This document shows positions 44,572 to 52,326 of a DNA stretch of 64,000 nucleotides, piece after piece (within the stretch, counting starts at the first letter, position 1; every line of letters begins with the position of its first letter). A model generated the notes under the pieces. That model ran no database searches. It had not been told where the DNA came from and saw only the letters and a list, made by a program, of their open reading frames with translations. The DNA is from Burkholderia glumae LMG 2196 = ATCC 33617 (GTDB lineage Bacteria; Pseudomonadota; Gammaproteobacteria; Burkholderiales; Burkholderiaceae), in NCBI RefSeq assembly GCF_000960995.1, contig NZ_CP009434.1:2756415-2820414 (forward strand), in the 5' to 3' direction. Both the position numbers and the translations under genes were made by a program.

Positions 44572-44864
44572 GCCGCGAAGCCGCCCCCGCCTGCCAGCAG
44601 CCGCCCGGCGTGATCGCGCCGTCGGTCGACTTCGCGCGCTGCGAAGGCAAAGCCGCTTGCGCCGTGGTCTGCCCCGAGGAGGTCTTCGAGATCCGGCGCA
44701 TCGGCGAGACCGATTACCGGCAGCTCGGCCTGATGCAGCGGCTCAGGCTGCGTGTGCACGGCATGCGCGTGGCCTACACGCCGAACGCCGCCGCGTGCCG
44801 CGGCTGCGGGCGGTGCGTGCCGGCCTGCCCCGAGCGCGCCATCAAGCTCGTCAAGCTACGCTGA
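44568..44864 (+). CDS. Two-cluster ferredoxin lacking one cluster-I cysteine
   Basis: 98-aa ferredoxin. The second motif is complete (C-R-G-C-G-R-C-V-P-A-C-P). The first reads C-E-G-K-A-A-C-A-V-V-C-P: first and third cysteines are in place, the middle one is Lys. Loss of that ligand is what 7Fe ferredoxins show for their [3Fe-4S] cluster, so one 3Fe and one 4Fe cluster are plausible. The two motifs are separated by about 45 residues with a basic helix. Coupled to the preceding membrane protein; redox partner unknown. Confidence 0.75.
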   Translation: MSREAAPACQQPPGVIAPSVDFARCEGKAACAVVCPEEVFEIRRIGETDYRQLGLMQRLRLRVHGMRVAYTPNAAACRGCGRCVPACPERAIKLVKLR

Positions 44865-44894
44865 CGCGCGCGCCACACCATGGAGGAACCGACC

Positions 44895-45143
44895 ATGCTC
44901 AGTCCACACGAACTGGCCACGCTGATGCTGGTGCGCAATGCGCCCGGCCAGCTCGATCCGGCCCGCGCCGAGCTGGAAACGCTGCGCGATCGCCGGTTGA
45001 TCTCGCTCGAGCCGTTCGCGGGCGAGGCACGGCGGCCGACGCTGACGGCGGCCGGCGTCTCGCTGCTCGACGCCGTGGCGCGGCGCACCCACCGGCGCGA
45101 TCGCGAGGCCGGTCCGCGTGCGGACCAGGGTTCGGCATCCTGA
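44895..45143 (+). CDS. Small hypothetical protein, winged-helix-like
   Basis: 82 aa from the ATG at 44895, which has GGAGG eight bases upstream; an ATG at 44880 is in frame but overlaps that site. The pattern LSPHELATLMLVRNAPG..., ETLRDRRLISLE and RPTLTAAGVSLLDAVARR looks like a small winged-helix fold of the MarR/PadR kind, in which T-x-A-G-x-x-L-L ends the wing. No cysteines or signal. Follows the ferredoxin by 30 bases and may belong to the sigma-factor operon. Confidence 0.6.
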   Translation: MLSPHELATLMLVRNAPGQLDPARAELETLRDRRLISLEPFAGEARRPTLTAAGVSLLDAVARRTHRRDREAGPRADQGSAS

Positions 45144-45234
45144 CGGCCCGCGGCCCGCGCCGGCCGCCGCTACCGCACCGGCGCCATCCGGCGCCGGCCC
45201 CCTCCCCCGGTTCGCCGCTTTCGAGGACAACTCC

Positions 45235-47001
45235 GTGTCAGACGCCGCTCCCCGTGCCGCCCGCATCGGCCCGCTGTTCTCCCTCCTGCCGTTCCTGCGC
45301 CCGTATGCCGGCCGCTGGGCGCTCGCGTTCCTCGCGCTGGTAAGCTCGGCCGGCGCGACGCTGGTGCTGCCGGTGGCCTTCAAATACCTGATCGACCGCG
45401 GTTTCGCCGGCGGCGACCCGGCCCATGTCGACCGCTATTTCATCGCGCTGTTCGCGGTGGCGCTGGTCCTGGCCGTGGCCACGGCACTGCGCTTCTATCT
45501 GGTTTCGTGGCTCGGCGAGCGCGTCACGGCGGACCTGCGGCGCGCCGTGTACGGCCACGTGGTGCGGATGAGCCCACAGTTCTTCGAAACCACGCAGACC
45601 GGCGAAGTGCTGTCGCGGCTGACCACCGACACCACGCTGATCCAGACCGTGGTGGGCAGCAGCCTGTCGCTCGGCATGCGCAACGTCTTCATGCTGCTGG
45701 GCGGCCTCGTGATGCTGGTGGTGACGAGCCCGATGCTGTCCGGCTACATCATCGGCACGCTGCTGGTGGTGGTCGCGCCCGTCGTCATGTTTGGACGGCG
45801 CGTGCGGCGGCTGTCGCGCGCGAGCCAGGACAAGGTGGCGAACGCCAGCGCGCTGGCGGGCGAGGTACTCAACGCCATGCCGACCGTGCAGTCGTACCGG
45901 CAGGAAGCATTCGAGGCGGGGCGTTTCGGCGGCGCGGTGGAGGCGGCGTTCGACACGGCGCTGCGGCGCATCCGGGCACGCGCCTGGCTGACCGGCGTGG
46001 TGATCGTGCTGGTGTTCAGTGCGATCGTGTTCGTGCTCTGGCTGGGCGCGCAGGCGGTGCTGGCCGGCACCATGAGCGCGGGGCAGCTCTCGCAGTTCGT
46101 TCTCTACGCCGTGCTGACAGCCGGCGCGGTGGGCGCGGTGGCCGAAGTGTGGGGAGACCTGCAGCGCGCGGCCGGCGCGACCGAGCGGCTGCTGCAGCTG
46201 CTGGCGGCGCGCTCGCCGGTGCAGGAAGCCGCCCGGACCGTGCCGCTGCCGGTGCAGGGCGCCGGCATCCGCTTCGAGGACGTCAGCTTCGCGTATCCGT
46301 CGCGGCCCGGCATCGACGCGCTGGCGGGGATTTCGCTCGAGGTGCGCGAAGGCGAACACGTGGCGCTGGTGGGGCCGTCCGGCGCCGGCAAGACCACGCT
46401 GTTCCAGCTGCTGCTGCGCTTCTACGATCCGCGCGCCGGGCGTATCACGATCAACGGCGTCGCCACCCGCGAGGTGCCGCTCGACGCGCTGCGGCGGGCC
46501 GTCGGTGTGGTGCTGCAGGAATCGGTGATCTTTTCCGGCAGCGTGTCCGACAACATCCGCTATGGGACACCCGAGGCCACCCTCGACGACGTGAAACGCG
46601 CCGCCGGGATGGCCGCGGCGGCAACCTTCATCGAGGCTCTGCCGCAGGGCTACGACACGTTTCTCGGCGAACGCGGCGTGAGGCTGTCGGGCGGGCAGCG
46701 CCAGCGCATCGCGATCGCGCGGGCGATCCTCAAGAATCCGCCGATCCTGCTGCTGGACGAGGCGACCAGCGCGCTCGACGCGACCAGCGAACGGCTCGTG
46801 CAGCAGGCGCTCGACAACGCCGCGCAGAACCGCACGACGCTGGTGATCGCGCATCGGCTGGCCACCGTGCAGCGAGCCGACCGGATCGTCGTGCTCGAAC
46901 ACGGGCGCATCGTGGCGCAGGGCCGGCATGCGCAGCTGCTGACGCGTTCGCCGCTTTACGCGCAGCTGGCGGCGCTGCAATTCGGCGAAACGGTGCGCTG
47001 A
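45235..47001 (+). CDS. ABC exporter, fused membrane and ATPase domains (ABCB/MsbA type)
   Basis: 588-aa half-transporter working as a homodimer. Six membrane helices (about 25-320), then the ATPase: Walker A GPSGAGKTT, signature LSGGQRQ, Walker B LLLDEATSALD and switch His in VIAHRLATV. It belongs to the LptB-unrelated multidrug/lipid exporter group (ABCB). The GTG start at 45235 is chosen for its position before the first helix and GAGGA upstream; the frame is open from 45118. Substrate unknown; 91 bases after the small winged-helix-like gene. Confidence 0.85.
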   Translation: MSDAAPRAARIGPLFSLLPFLRPYAGRWALAFLALVSSAGATLVLPVAFKYLIDRGFAGGDPAHVDRYFIALFAVALVLAVATALRFYLVSWLGERVTADLRRAVYGHVVRMSPQFFETTQTGEVLSRLTTDTTLIQTVVGSSLSLGMRNVFMLLGGLVMLVVTSPMLSGYIIGTLLVVVAPVVMFGRRVRRLSRASQDKVANASALAGEVLNAMPTVQSYRQEAFEAGRFGGAVEAAFDTALRRIRARAWLTGVVIVLVFSAIVFVLWLGAQAVLAGTMSAGQLSQFVLYAVLTAGAVGAVAEVWGDLQRAAGATERLLQLLAARSPVQEAARTVPLPVQGAGIRFEDVSFAYPSRPGIDALAGISLEVREGEHVALVGPSGAGKTTLFQLLLRFYDPRAGRITINGVATREVPLDALRRAVGVVLQESVIFSGSVSDNIRYGTPEATLDDVKRAAGMAAAATFIEALPQGYDTFLGERGVRLSGGQRQRIAIARAILKNPPILLLDEATSALDATSERLVQQALDNAAQNRTTLVIAHRLATVQRADRIVVLEHGRIVAQGRHAQLLTRSPLYAQLAALQFGETVR

Positions 47002-47074
47002 GGCGGCGTGGGCGCCCCCGCCGCGGCAGGCGGGCCGCGGCGGCAGCCAACGTCCCGTCGTGACCCCTGATGAA

Positions 47075-47136
47075 TTCGCTCAGGTCGCCAAACCTTCGGT
47101 TGTCGACAAAATCTTTCGTTCTTCTTCGAATAGTCT
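47075..47136 (+). promoter_or_regulatory. hrpII box and -10 element (HrpB-type promoter)
   Basis: TTCG at 47075-47078, exactly 16 bases, TTCG at 47095-47098. After 32 bases comes TAGTCT (47131-47136), matching the YANNNT -10 found 30-32 bases downstream of functional hrpII boxes in Ralstonia and in plant-pathogenic Burkholderia. Both element and spacing fit; the effector-like gene begins 126 bases after the -10. Confidence 0.8.
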
Positions 47137-47261
47137 GCTCGGCGTAAAGATCACGTCAGGATCTTTACGGTCATGCCTGGTCGCCGTCGCGCCTACCGAT
47201 CCGGTGCGGGCATGAACACAAGCCGCGTTTTGCGCAGGCTCAGTCAATTCGAGGAAGAATC

Positions 47262-48209
47262 ATGTTCAAGAAAATCTTCAGTGGTGGCGACTCCTCAACG
47301 TCGTGGAACGCTCTGGCAAACGTCGATCGCGACGACGTCGTCAAGACTCACGAATCCGTCGCGCCGGGAAGCATCGGCATCGGCTCATACAGCCATGCGA
47401 CGGTTCGTGTCGCGCCGGCGACGCTCCAGAACCTCAAGGCAGCGTCCTGGGCAAACCGTGCCGCCAAGCGTGTGATGGAGCACGGCGCCGGTAATCAACG
47501 CGTGGACATCCACGCGTCGAGCGGCGAAAGCTGGGCGCGCAGCGAAGGCGGGGCAAGCAAGTACCCGAGCCGCATCGAACGCGCCCAAAAGGAACAGGGA
47601 GGCAACTGCCACGTCTTCACCGATGTGGCGACGGCCGCCCTGCACTCCGGAAATGGTCCTGAATTCTCGGGATCGGTCCACCGCGTCTGGTTGAAGTTGC
47701 CGACCCCGCCGGGTGGGCAGGAGAAAGATCACGTTTTCGCGACGATCGGCGACCCGGAGCGATCAGCCGCCCAGGACGTGGTGGTGGTGGACGCGTGGCC
47801 GGGCCATCCGAGCGCCTGCACGCTTGACCGCGCTACCCTGGTCGACGCGAGCACCGGCGAGCGCCATCATCTCGCCAGCCTCCTGTCGAACCGCAACACT
47901 CGCTACATCAGCTCGCAGGTAAGAGCGAACAGCGCCGATTCCGAGCGGCTCACGAAGATCAAGCCCATGAGCACCCACGACGTGAACAAGCAACTGCGCA
48001 AGATGGGCGCGCCCGAAGTCGGCCCCGACCTGGTACGCCACATCGAGCAGCAAGCGCATGCGCGAACCGGAACGCCGCTGTTCGACGTGCGCGTCGCGAC
48101 AGATCCGAGTATCCGTTACACGGACGGCACGTCTTACGCCCAGACCTTTGACGAGGTTTCCACGGATACGCTGAGCAAGCAACAGGCCGGGCGCAGCTCG
48201 CTGCGATGA
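47262..48209 (+). CDS. Candidate type III secreted effector, Cys-His-Asp arrangement
   Basis: 315-aa protein with a Ser/Thr/Asn-rich N-terminus (FKKIFSGGDSSTSWNALAN), no signal peptide and no membrane span, as expected for type III export. C116 in GGNCHVFTDVA, H157 in DHVFATIGD and D177 in VVVVDAWPG are ordered and spaced like the triad of transglutaminase/papain-fold effectors such as the HopX/XopE/RipE group; I cannot confirm the family. ATG at 47262 with GAGGA seven bases before. It lies behind an hrpII box and is less G+C-rich (about 62-63% in the rows counted, 47281-47400) than its neighbours. Probably horizontally acquired. Confidence 0.75.
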   Translation: MFKKIFSGGDSSTSWNALANVDRDDVVKTHESVAPGSIGIGSYSHATVRVAPATLQNLKAASWANRAAKRVMEHGAGNQRVDIHASSGESWARSEGGASKYPSRIERAQKEQGGNCHVFTDVATAALHSGNGPEFSGSVHRVWLKLPTPPGGQEKDHVFATIGDPERSAAQDVVVVDAWPGHPSACTLDRATLVDASTGERHHLASLLSNRNTRYISSQVRANSADSERLTKIKPMSTHDVNKQLRKMGAPEVGPDLVRHIEQQAHARTGTPLFDVRVATDPSIRYTDGTSYAQTFDEVSTDTLSKQQAGRSSLR

Positions 48210-48689
48210 GCCTGCACGCGCTTATCGAATCCGCGGCGCCCGTAGCGCCTGCAGCTCGTTGCTGACTTGTCGTCCGGCCATACCGCGAGGGCATGGCCCG
48301 CAACGCTTCACCTCCAGGTTGCGTCGGACGCGCTTGGCAAGGCGGTCGGCCGACACGGGGTCGGCCGAAATCGGGCGCCAGTCCGCCTCGGCGGCGCGAC
48401 GGCTGGAAGAGGTCGCGCTCGGTTGGCGGGCTGCGTCGTCCGGGTCGGGTGCGTGATGCATGGCTCGCGGCCAGCCCCCAAGGCCGTCGAGAAGCGCGAG
48501 AAAGCCCGCGACGCACTGCTCGCGGGCTTCCGACTTCCCGGCCGAACACTGGCAGCGCCCGCGGGCCACGATCCGATCGAATCGAGGTTCGCGACGGCAG
48601 GCCATCGCGCAAGCCGCACGCGCAACCGCTGGCCGCGCTCGACCTTCCTCGCGATGGCGCTCCAGCTGATTCTCACATCGTGCGCTTCT
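48210..48689. other. 480-bp gap beside the effector gene
   Basis: No recognised gene. Several overlapping frames of 100-150 codons exist on both strands, but none has a ribosome site or known domain. Might contain remains of inserted DNA next to the effector; no inverted repeats or transposase motif could be made out. Confidence 0.4.
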
Positions 48690-49790
48690 TCAGCCGAGGA
48701 TGTCGACCCAGCCGTGCGTATCGGCCTCGCGCCCGGTCTGGATGCCCACCAGCGTCTTCTTGAGCCGCGTCGCCACCGGGCCGGCGCCGCCGTCGCCGAT
48801 CACGAAGCTGTGCTTGCGGCCCTTCACCTGCCCGATCGCCGTGACGACGGCCGCGGTGCCGCAGGCGAACGCCTCCACCAGCCGCCCGCTCTTTGCGTCG
48901 GCTTCCCACTGCTCGATCGAGTAAGGCTCCTCGCGCACGGTGTAGCCGAGATCGCGCGCCAGTTCGATCAGCGAGGCCCGCGTGATGCCGGGCAGGATCG
49001 TGCCGGTGAGGGGCGGCGTCTGCAGCGAGCCGTCGTCGAACACGAAGAACACGTTCATGCCGCCCAGCTCCTCGATCCAGCGCCGCTCGACGGCGTCGAG
49101 GAACACCACCTGATCGCAGCCCTCGCGCGTCGCCTCGGCCTGAGCGGCGAGGCTCGCCGCGTAGTTGCCGCCGCACTTCGCGTCGCCGGTGCCGCCGGGC
49201 GCCGCACGCGTGTAGCTGTCCGACACCCAGATCGCCACGCCTTTCGACGCGTCGCCCTTGAAGTAGGCGCCCACCGGCGTCGCCACCACGCAGAACAGGT
49301 ACTGCGCCGACGGCTTCACGCCGAGCACCACCTCGTCGGCGATCATGAACGGGCGCAGATACAGCGCGCTGCCTTCCGCCGACGGAATCCAGTCGCGCTC
49401 CAGCGTCACGAGCTGGCGCACGGCTTCCACGAACAGTTCCTCCGGCAGTTGCGCCATCGCGAGGCGCGCCGCCGAGTTGCGGAACCGGCGCGCGTTCTGT
49501 TCGGGCCGGAACAGGGCAACCTTGCCGCCGGGCAGCGGATACGCCTTCATGCCCTCGAAGATTTCCTGCGCATAGTGCAGCACCAGCGTTGCCGGATCGA
49601 GCTCGAGCGCGCGGCGCGGCTCGATCTTCGCGTCGTGCCAGCCCTGGCCTTCCGTGTAGCGGATCGTCACCATGTAGTCGGTGAAAATCTTGCCGAAGCC
49701 GGGATTCTCGAGCAATCGCGCGCGTGCCTCGGCGGAAGTCGGATTCGGGTGACGCTCGATCGGGAAAGTCGGGGTGCTGCCGGTGCTCAT
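48690..49790 (-). CDS. ilvE: Branched-chain amino acid aminotransferase (class II BCAT)
   Basis: 366-aa fold-type IV PLP enzyme for the last step of Leu, Ile and Val synthesis and the first of their breakdown. PLP Lys K205 in GDAKCGGNYAAS, QEIFEGMKAY, LYLRPFMIADE and the C-terminal EAFACGTAAVVTAIG are family blocks. The length and ITRASLIELARDLG fit the longer class II (eukaryote-like) BCATs. The frame opens far upstream, but 49790 is the recognisable start. Single gene on the minus strand. Confidence 0.93.
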   Translation of the reverse strand: MSTGSTPTFPIERHPNPTSAEARARLLENPGFGKIFTDYMVTIRYTEGQGWHDAKIEPRRALELDPATLVLHYAQEIFEGMKAYPLPGGKVALFRPEQNARRFRNSAARLAMAQLPEELFVEAVRQLVTLERDWIPSAEGSALYLRPFMIADEVVLGVKPSAQYLFCVVATPVGAYFKGDASKGVAIWVSDSYTRAAPGGTGDAKCGGNYAASLAAQAEATREGCDQVVFLDAVERRWIEELGGMNVFFVFDDGSLQTPPLTGTILPGITRASLIELARDLGYTVREEPYSIEQWEADAKSGRLVEAFACGTAAVVTAIGQVKGRKHSFVIGDGGAGPVATRLKKTLVGIQTGREADTHGWVDILG

Positions 49791-50221
49791 GTGGTCCGCT
49801 CCTGTTTTATTGAGGCGGCGGGAACGTCCCGCCGCCGCGCTGACCGGACACTGTAATCGACCTGAGCGTTCCGCGCATCCGGAAATCTCCGTGCAAAGCC
49901 CACGGGCGACGTGACAAACGCAGCGCGCCACCGCATGGCGACCGCGAAATAAGGCGAATCCGCGCATCCTGGGGCCTGCCGCCGCATGCGCCGCGCACGC
50001 GGGCGCCGATGTCCGGCAGCCGATGCGAAACGCGCCCAGGCAGCGCGTTGCCGGCCGCACGGGAGCCGGCCGCAAAGCAACCGAGGCGGACCGGCAAGCA
50101 GCAGGCCAAAGCCTGCTGACCGCGGGCGGCGCGGGCGGCGCCTTCACCGGCGGCCGGGGCTGCCTGCGCCCGCGCCAGGCAGCCCCGGCCGCGACGTGTC
50201 GGGGCGGGGCGGGAAGCAGGC
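49791..50221. other. 431-bp gap
   Basis: Upstream of ilvE and downstream of the aldo/keto reductase. Contains the strong hairpin listed separately and a smaller one, CAGCAGGC / GCCTGCTG around CAAA, at 50099-50118. No gene recognised. Confidence 0.5.
50151..50191 (-). terminator. 16-bp hairpin after the aldo/keto reductase
   Basis: Perfect 16-bp stem CGGCCGGGGCTGCCTG (50151-50166) and its complement 50176-50191 around a 9-base loop, starting 31 bases beyond the reductase stop on the minus strand. No T-run. Confidence 0.6.
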
Positions 50222-51112
50222 TCACCGCCCGGCGCCGCCGGCGACGGCCGCGCCGATCGCGTCGAGTTCGCGCAGCGCGTCGTCGGGCAAGGCGAGCTGC
50301 CCGGCAGCGAGGTTCTCGCGCAGATGCGCCACCGACGACGTGCCGGGAATCAGCAGCAGGTTCGGCGCGCGGCGCAGCAGCCACGCCAGCGCGACCTGCA
50401 TCGGCGTGGCGCCGAGCCGCCCGGCCACGACGGAGAGCGCCGTGGACTGCAGCGGCGAGAACCCGCCGAGCGGGAAGAACGGCACGTAGGCCACGCCCTC
50501 GGCGGCCAGCGTGTCGATCAGCGCGTCGTCGTCGCGATGCGCGAGGTTGTACAGGTTCTGCACGCAGACGATCTCGCAGATACCCCGTCCTTCCTCGATC
50601 TGCGCGCGCGTCACGTTGCTGAGCCCGATGTGGCGCACCAGCCCCTTGCGCTGCAGTTCGGCCAGCACGGCGAGCGGCGCCTCGATCGAGCCCTCGGCCG
50701 GCCCGTGGGTCGAGAACATCGCGCGCAGGTTCACCACGTCGAGCACGTCGCGGCCGAGATTGCGCAGGTTGTCGTGGATCGCGCGCTCCAGCTCGGCGGC
50801 GGAAAACGCCGGCAGCCAGGCGCCGGCCGCGTCGCGGCGGGCGCCCACCTTGGTGACGATCACGAGCTCGTCGCGGTACGGATGCAGTGCCTCGCGGATC
50901 AGTTGGTTCGTGACGTGCGGGCCGTAGAAATCACTGGTGTCGATATGGTCGACGCCGGCCTCCACGGCCGCGCGCAGCACCGCCAGCGCGGCGTCGCGAT
51001 CCTTCGGCGGGCCGAACACGCCGGGGCCGGCCAACTGCATGGCGCCGTAGCCGATGCGGCGGACCGAGCGGCTGCCGAGCGGGAAAACCTGGGTCGGATT
51101 CGATGGGTTCAT
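50222..51112 (-). CDS. Aldo/keto reductase with Arg at the His position
   Basis: 296-aa (alpha/beta)8-barrel reductase. Catalytic D58, Y63 (IDTSDFYG) and K88 (IVTKVG) are present. At the fourth position, usually His in a D-L-x-Q-x-H strand, it reads DVVNLR, giving R130. NADPH-binding C-terminal region IPGTSSVAHLRENLAA is normal, so a YdbC-like oxidoreductase is likely. The start at 51112 is 94 bases from a divergent LysR gene, which probably controls it. Substrate unknown; Arg for His suggests altered carbonyl chemistry or substrate range. Confidence 0.83.
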   Translation of the reverse strand: MNPSNPTQVFPLGSRSVRRIGYGAMQLAGPGVFGPPKDRDAALAVLRAAVEAGVDHIDTSDFYGPHVTNQLIREALHPYRDELVIVTKVGARRDAAGAWLPAFSAAELERAIHDNLRNLGRDVLDVVNLRAMFSTHGPAEGSIEAPLAVLAELQRKGLVRHIGLSNVTRAQIEEGRGICEIVCVQNLYNLAHRDDDALIDTLAAEGVAYVPFFPLGGFSPLQSTALSVVAGRLGATPMQVALAWLLRRAPNLLLIPGTSSVAHLRENLAAGQLALPDDALRELDAIGAAVAGGAGR

Positions 51113-51206
51113 GAAGTGCCTCCTGGTAGGGAAGCCCGAGCTTACGCGCTGGCGATTCCACCGATAAGCCGCCATAATCCGCACGGCTTGTACGAAGGAG
51201 CGAACA

Positions 51207-52154
51207 ATGAACGTCGATCTGTCGGACCTGGGCGCGTTCGTGGCGGTGGCGCGCGCCAAGGGCTTTCGCGACGGCGCGCGCGCCACCGGCACCAGCGCGT
51301 CGGGGCTCAGCGAGGCGGTGCGAAGGCTGGAGGCTCGGCTCGGCGTGCGGCTGCTGAACCGCACCACCCGCAGCGTGGTGCCGACCGAGGCGGGCGAACG
51401 GCTGCTGGAGCGGCTCGCCCCGGCGTTCGGCGAGGTGGAGGCGGCACTCGACGAGGTCCACGGCTTTCGCGACCGGCCGGCCGGCACGCTGCGCCTGAAC
51501 GTGCCGGTCAGCGTGGCGCGGCTGGTGCTGCCGTCGATCGTGCCGCGCTTCCTGGCGGCCTACCCCGAGATCCGGATGGAAGTGTCGGCCGACGAGAATT
51601 TCGTCGACGTGCTGGCGGCGGGCTGCGACGCCGGCATCCGCTACGAGGAGCGGCTCGAACAGGACATGATCGCGGTGCCGATCGGCCCGCGCCAGCAGCG
51701 CTTCGCGATGGCGGCCTCGCCCGCCTACCTGGACCGGCGCGGGCGGCCCGCGCACCCGCGCGAGCTGCTCGACCACGCCTGCCTTCTCGGCCGCTTTCCG
51801 AGCGGCGCGATGCCGCCGTGGAGCTTCGAGCGCGACGGCGAGACGGTGCGCATCGAGCCGGCGGGGCAACTGCTCGTACAACTGGGCGCGGCGGTCGATC
51901 TGGCCGTCGATGCGGCGGTGGCAGGCACCGGCATCATCCGGCTGTTCGAGGACTGGCTGCGCCCACACCTCGCGAGCGGCGCGCTCGAACCGGTGCTCGA
52001 AGGCTGGTGGGAGACCTTCTCGGGGCCGTTCCTCTACTACCCGGGGCGGCGGCTCGTGCCGGCGCCGCTGCGCGCGTTCATCGATTTCGTGCGCGCCGAC
52101 GGCGAGGCACGGGCCGCAGCGGCCCCGCGGCGGCCGTCCGGCGCCGCGCCCTGA
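51207..52154 (+). CDS. LysR-type regulator divergent from the aldo/keto reductase
   Basis: 315-aa LysR regulator: winged helix in residues 1-60 (VARAKGFRDGARATGTSASGLSEAV) and effector domain from about 90 (LRLNVPVSVARLVLPSIVPRF). Recognition segment ends VRLLNRTTRSV. A GGAG ribosome site precedes the ATG. Divergent arrangement with the reductase suggests it regulates that gene. An Ala/Pro-rich tail of about 15 residues ends it. Confidence 0.85.
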   Translation: MNVDLSDLGAFVAVARAKGFRDGARATGTSASGLSEAVRRLEARLGVRLLNRTTRSVVPTEAGERLLERLAPAFGEVEAALDEVHGFRDRPAGTLRLNVPVSVARLVLPSIVPRFLAAYPEIRMEVSADENFVDVLAAGCDAGIRYEERLEQDMIAVPIGPRQQRFAMAASPAYLDRRGRPAHPRELLDHACLLGRFPSGAMPPWSFERDGETVRIEPAGQLLVQLGAAVDLAVDAAVAGTGIIRLFEDWLRPHLASGALEPVLEGWWETFSGPFLYYPGRRLVPAPLRAFIDFVRADGEARAAAAPRRPSGAAP

Positions 52155-52326
52155 TTCCGCGGCCGGCGCCGGCGAGCACGCGCGGCGCCGCCGGCCGCCG
52201 CGCTCATGCGCGAGCGCGGCGCGGGCATCCGCCCGGCGCGGCCTCGGGCCGGGAGGACAAGCGCCCCCGTGCCGGTGGAGCCCTCACGCGCGGCGACGGC
52301 TGCGCACCCGGCGGCGCCTCGATCGC

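Noticed and set aside
47173..47475. Plus-strand frame overlapping the effector start, considered as an upstream chaperone gene
   Set aside because: Strongly Arg-rich and mostly inside the effector gene in another frame; type III chaperones are acidic.
48222..48605. 127-codon minus-strand frame beside the effector, considered as a transposase or chaperone remnant
   Set aside because: No DDE or helix-turn-helix pattern, not acidic as type III chaperones are, and no ribosome site.
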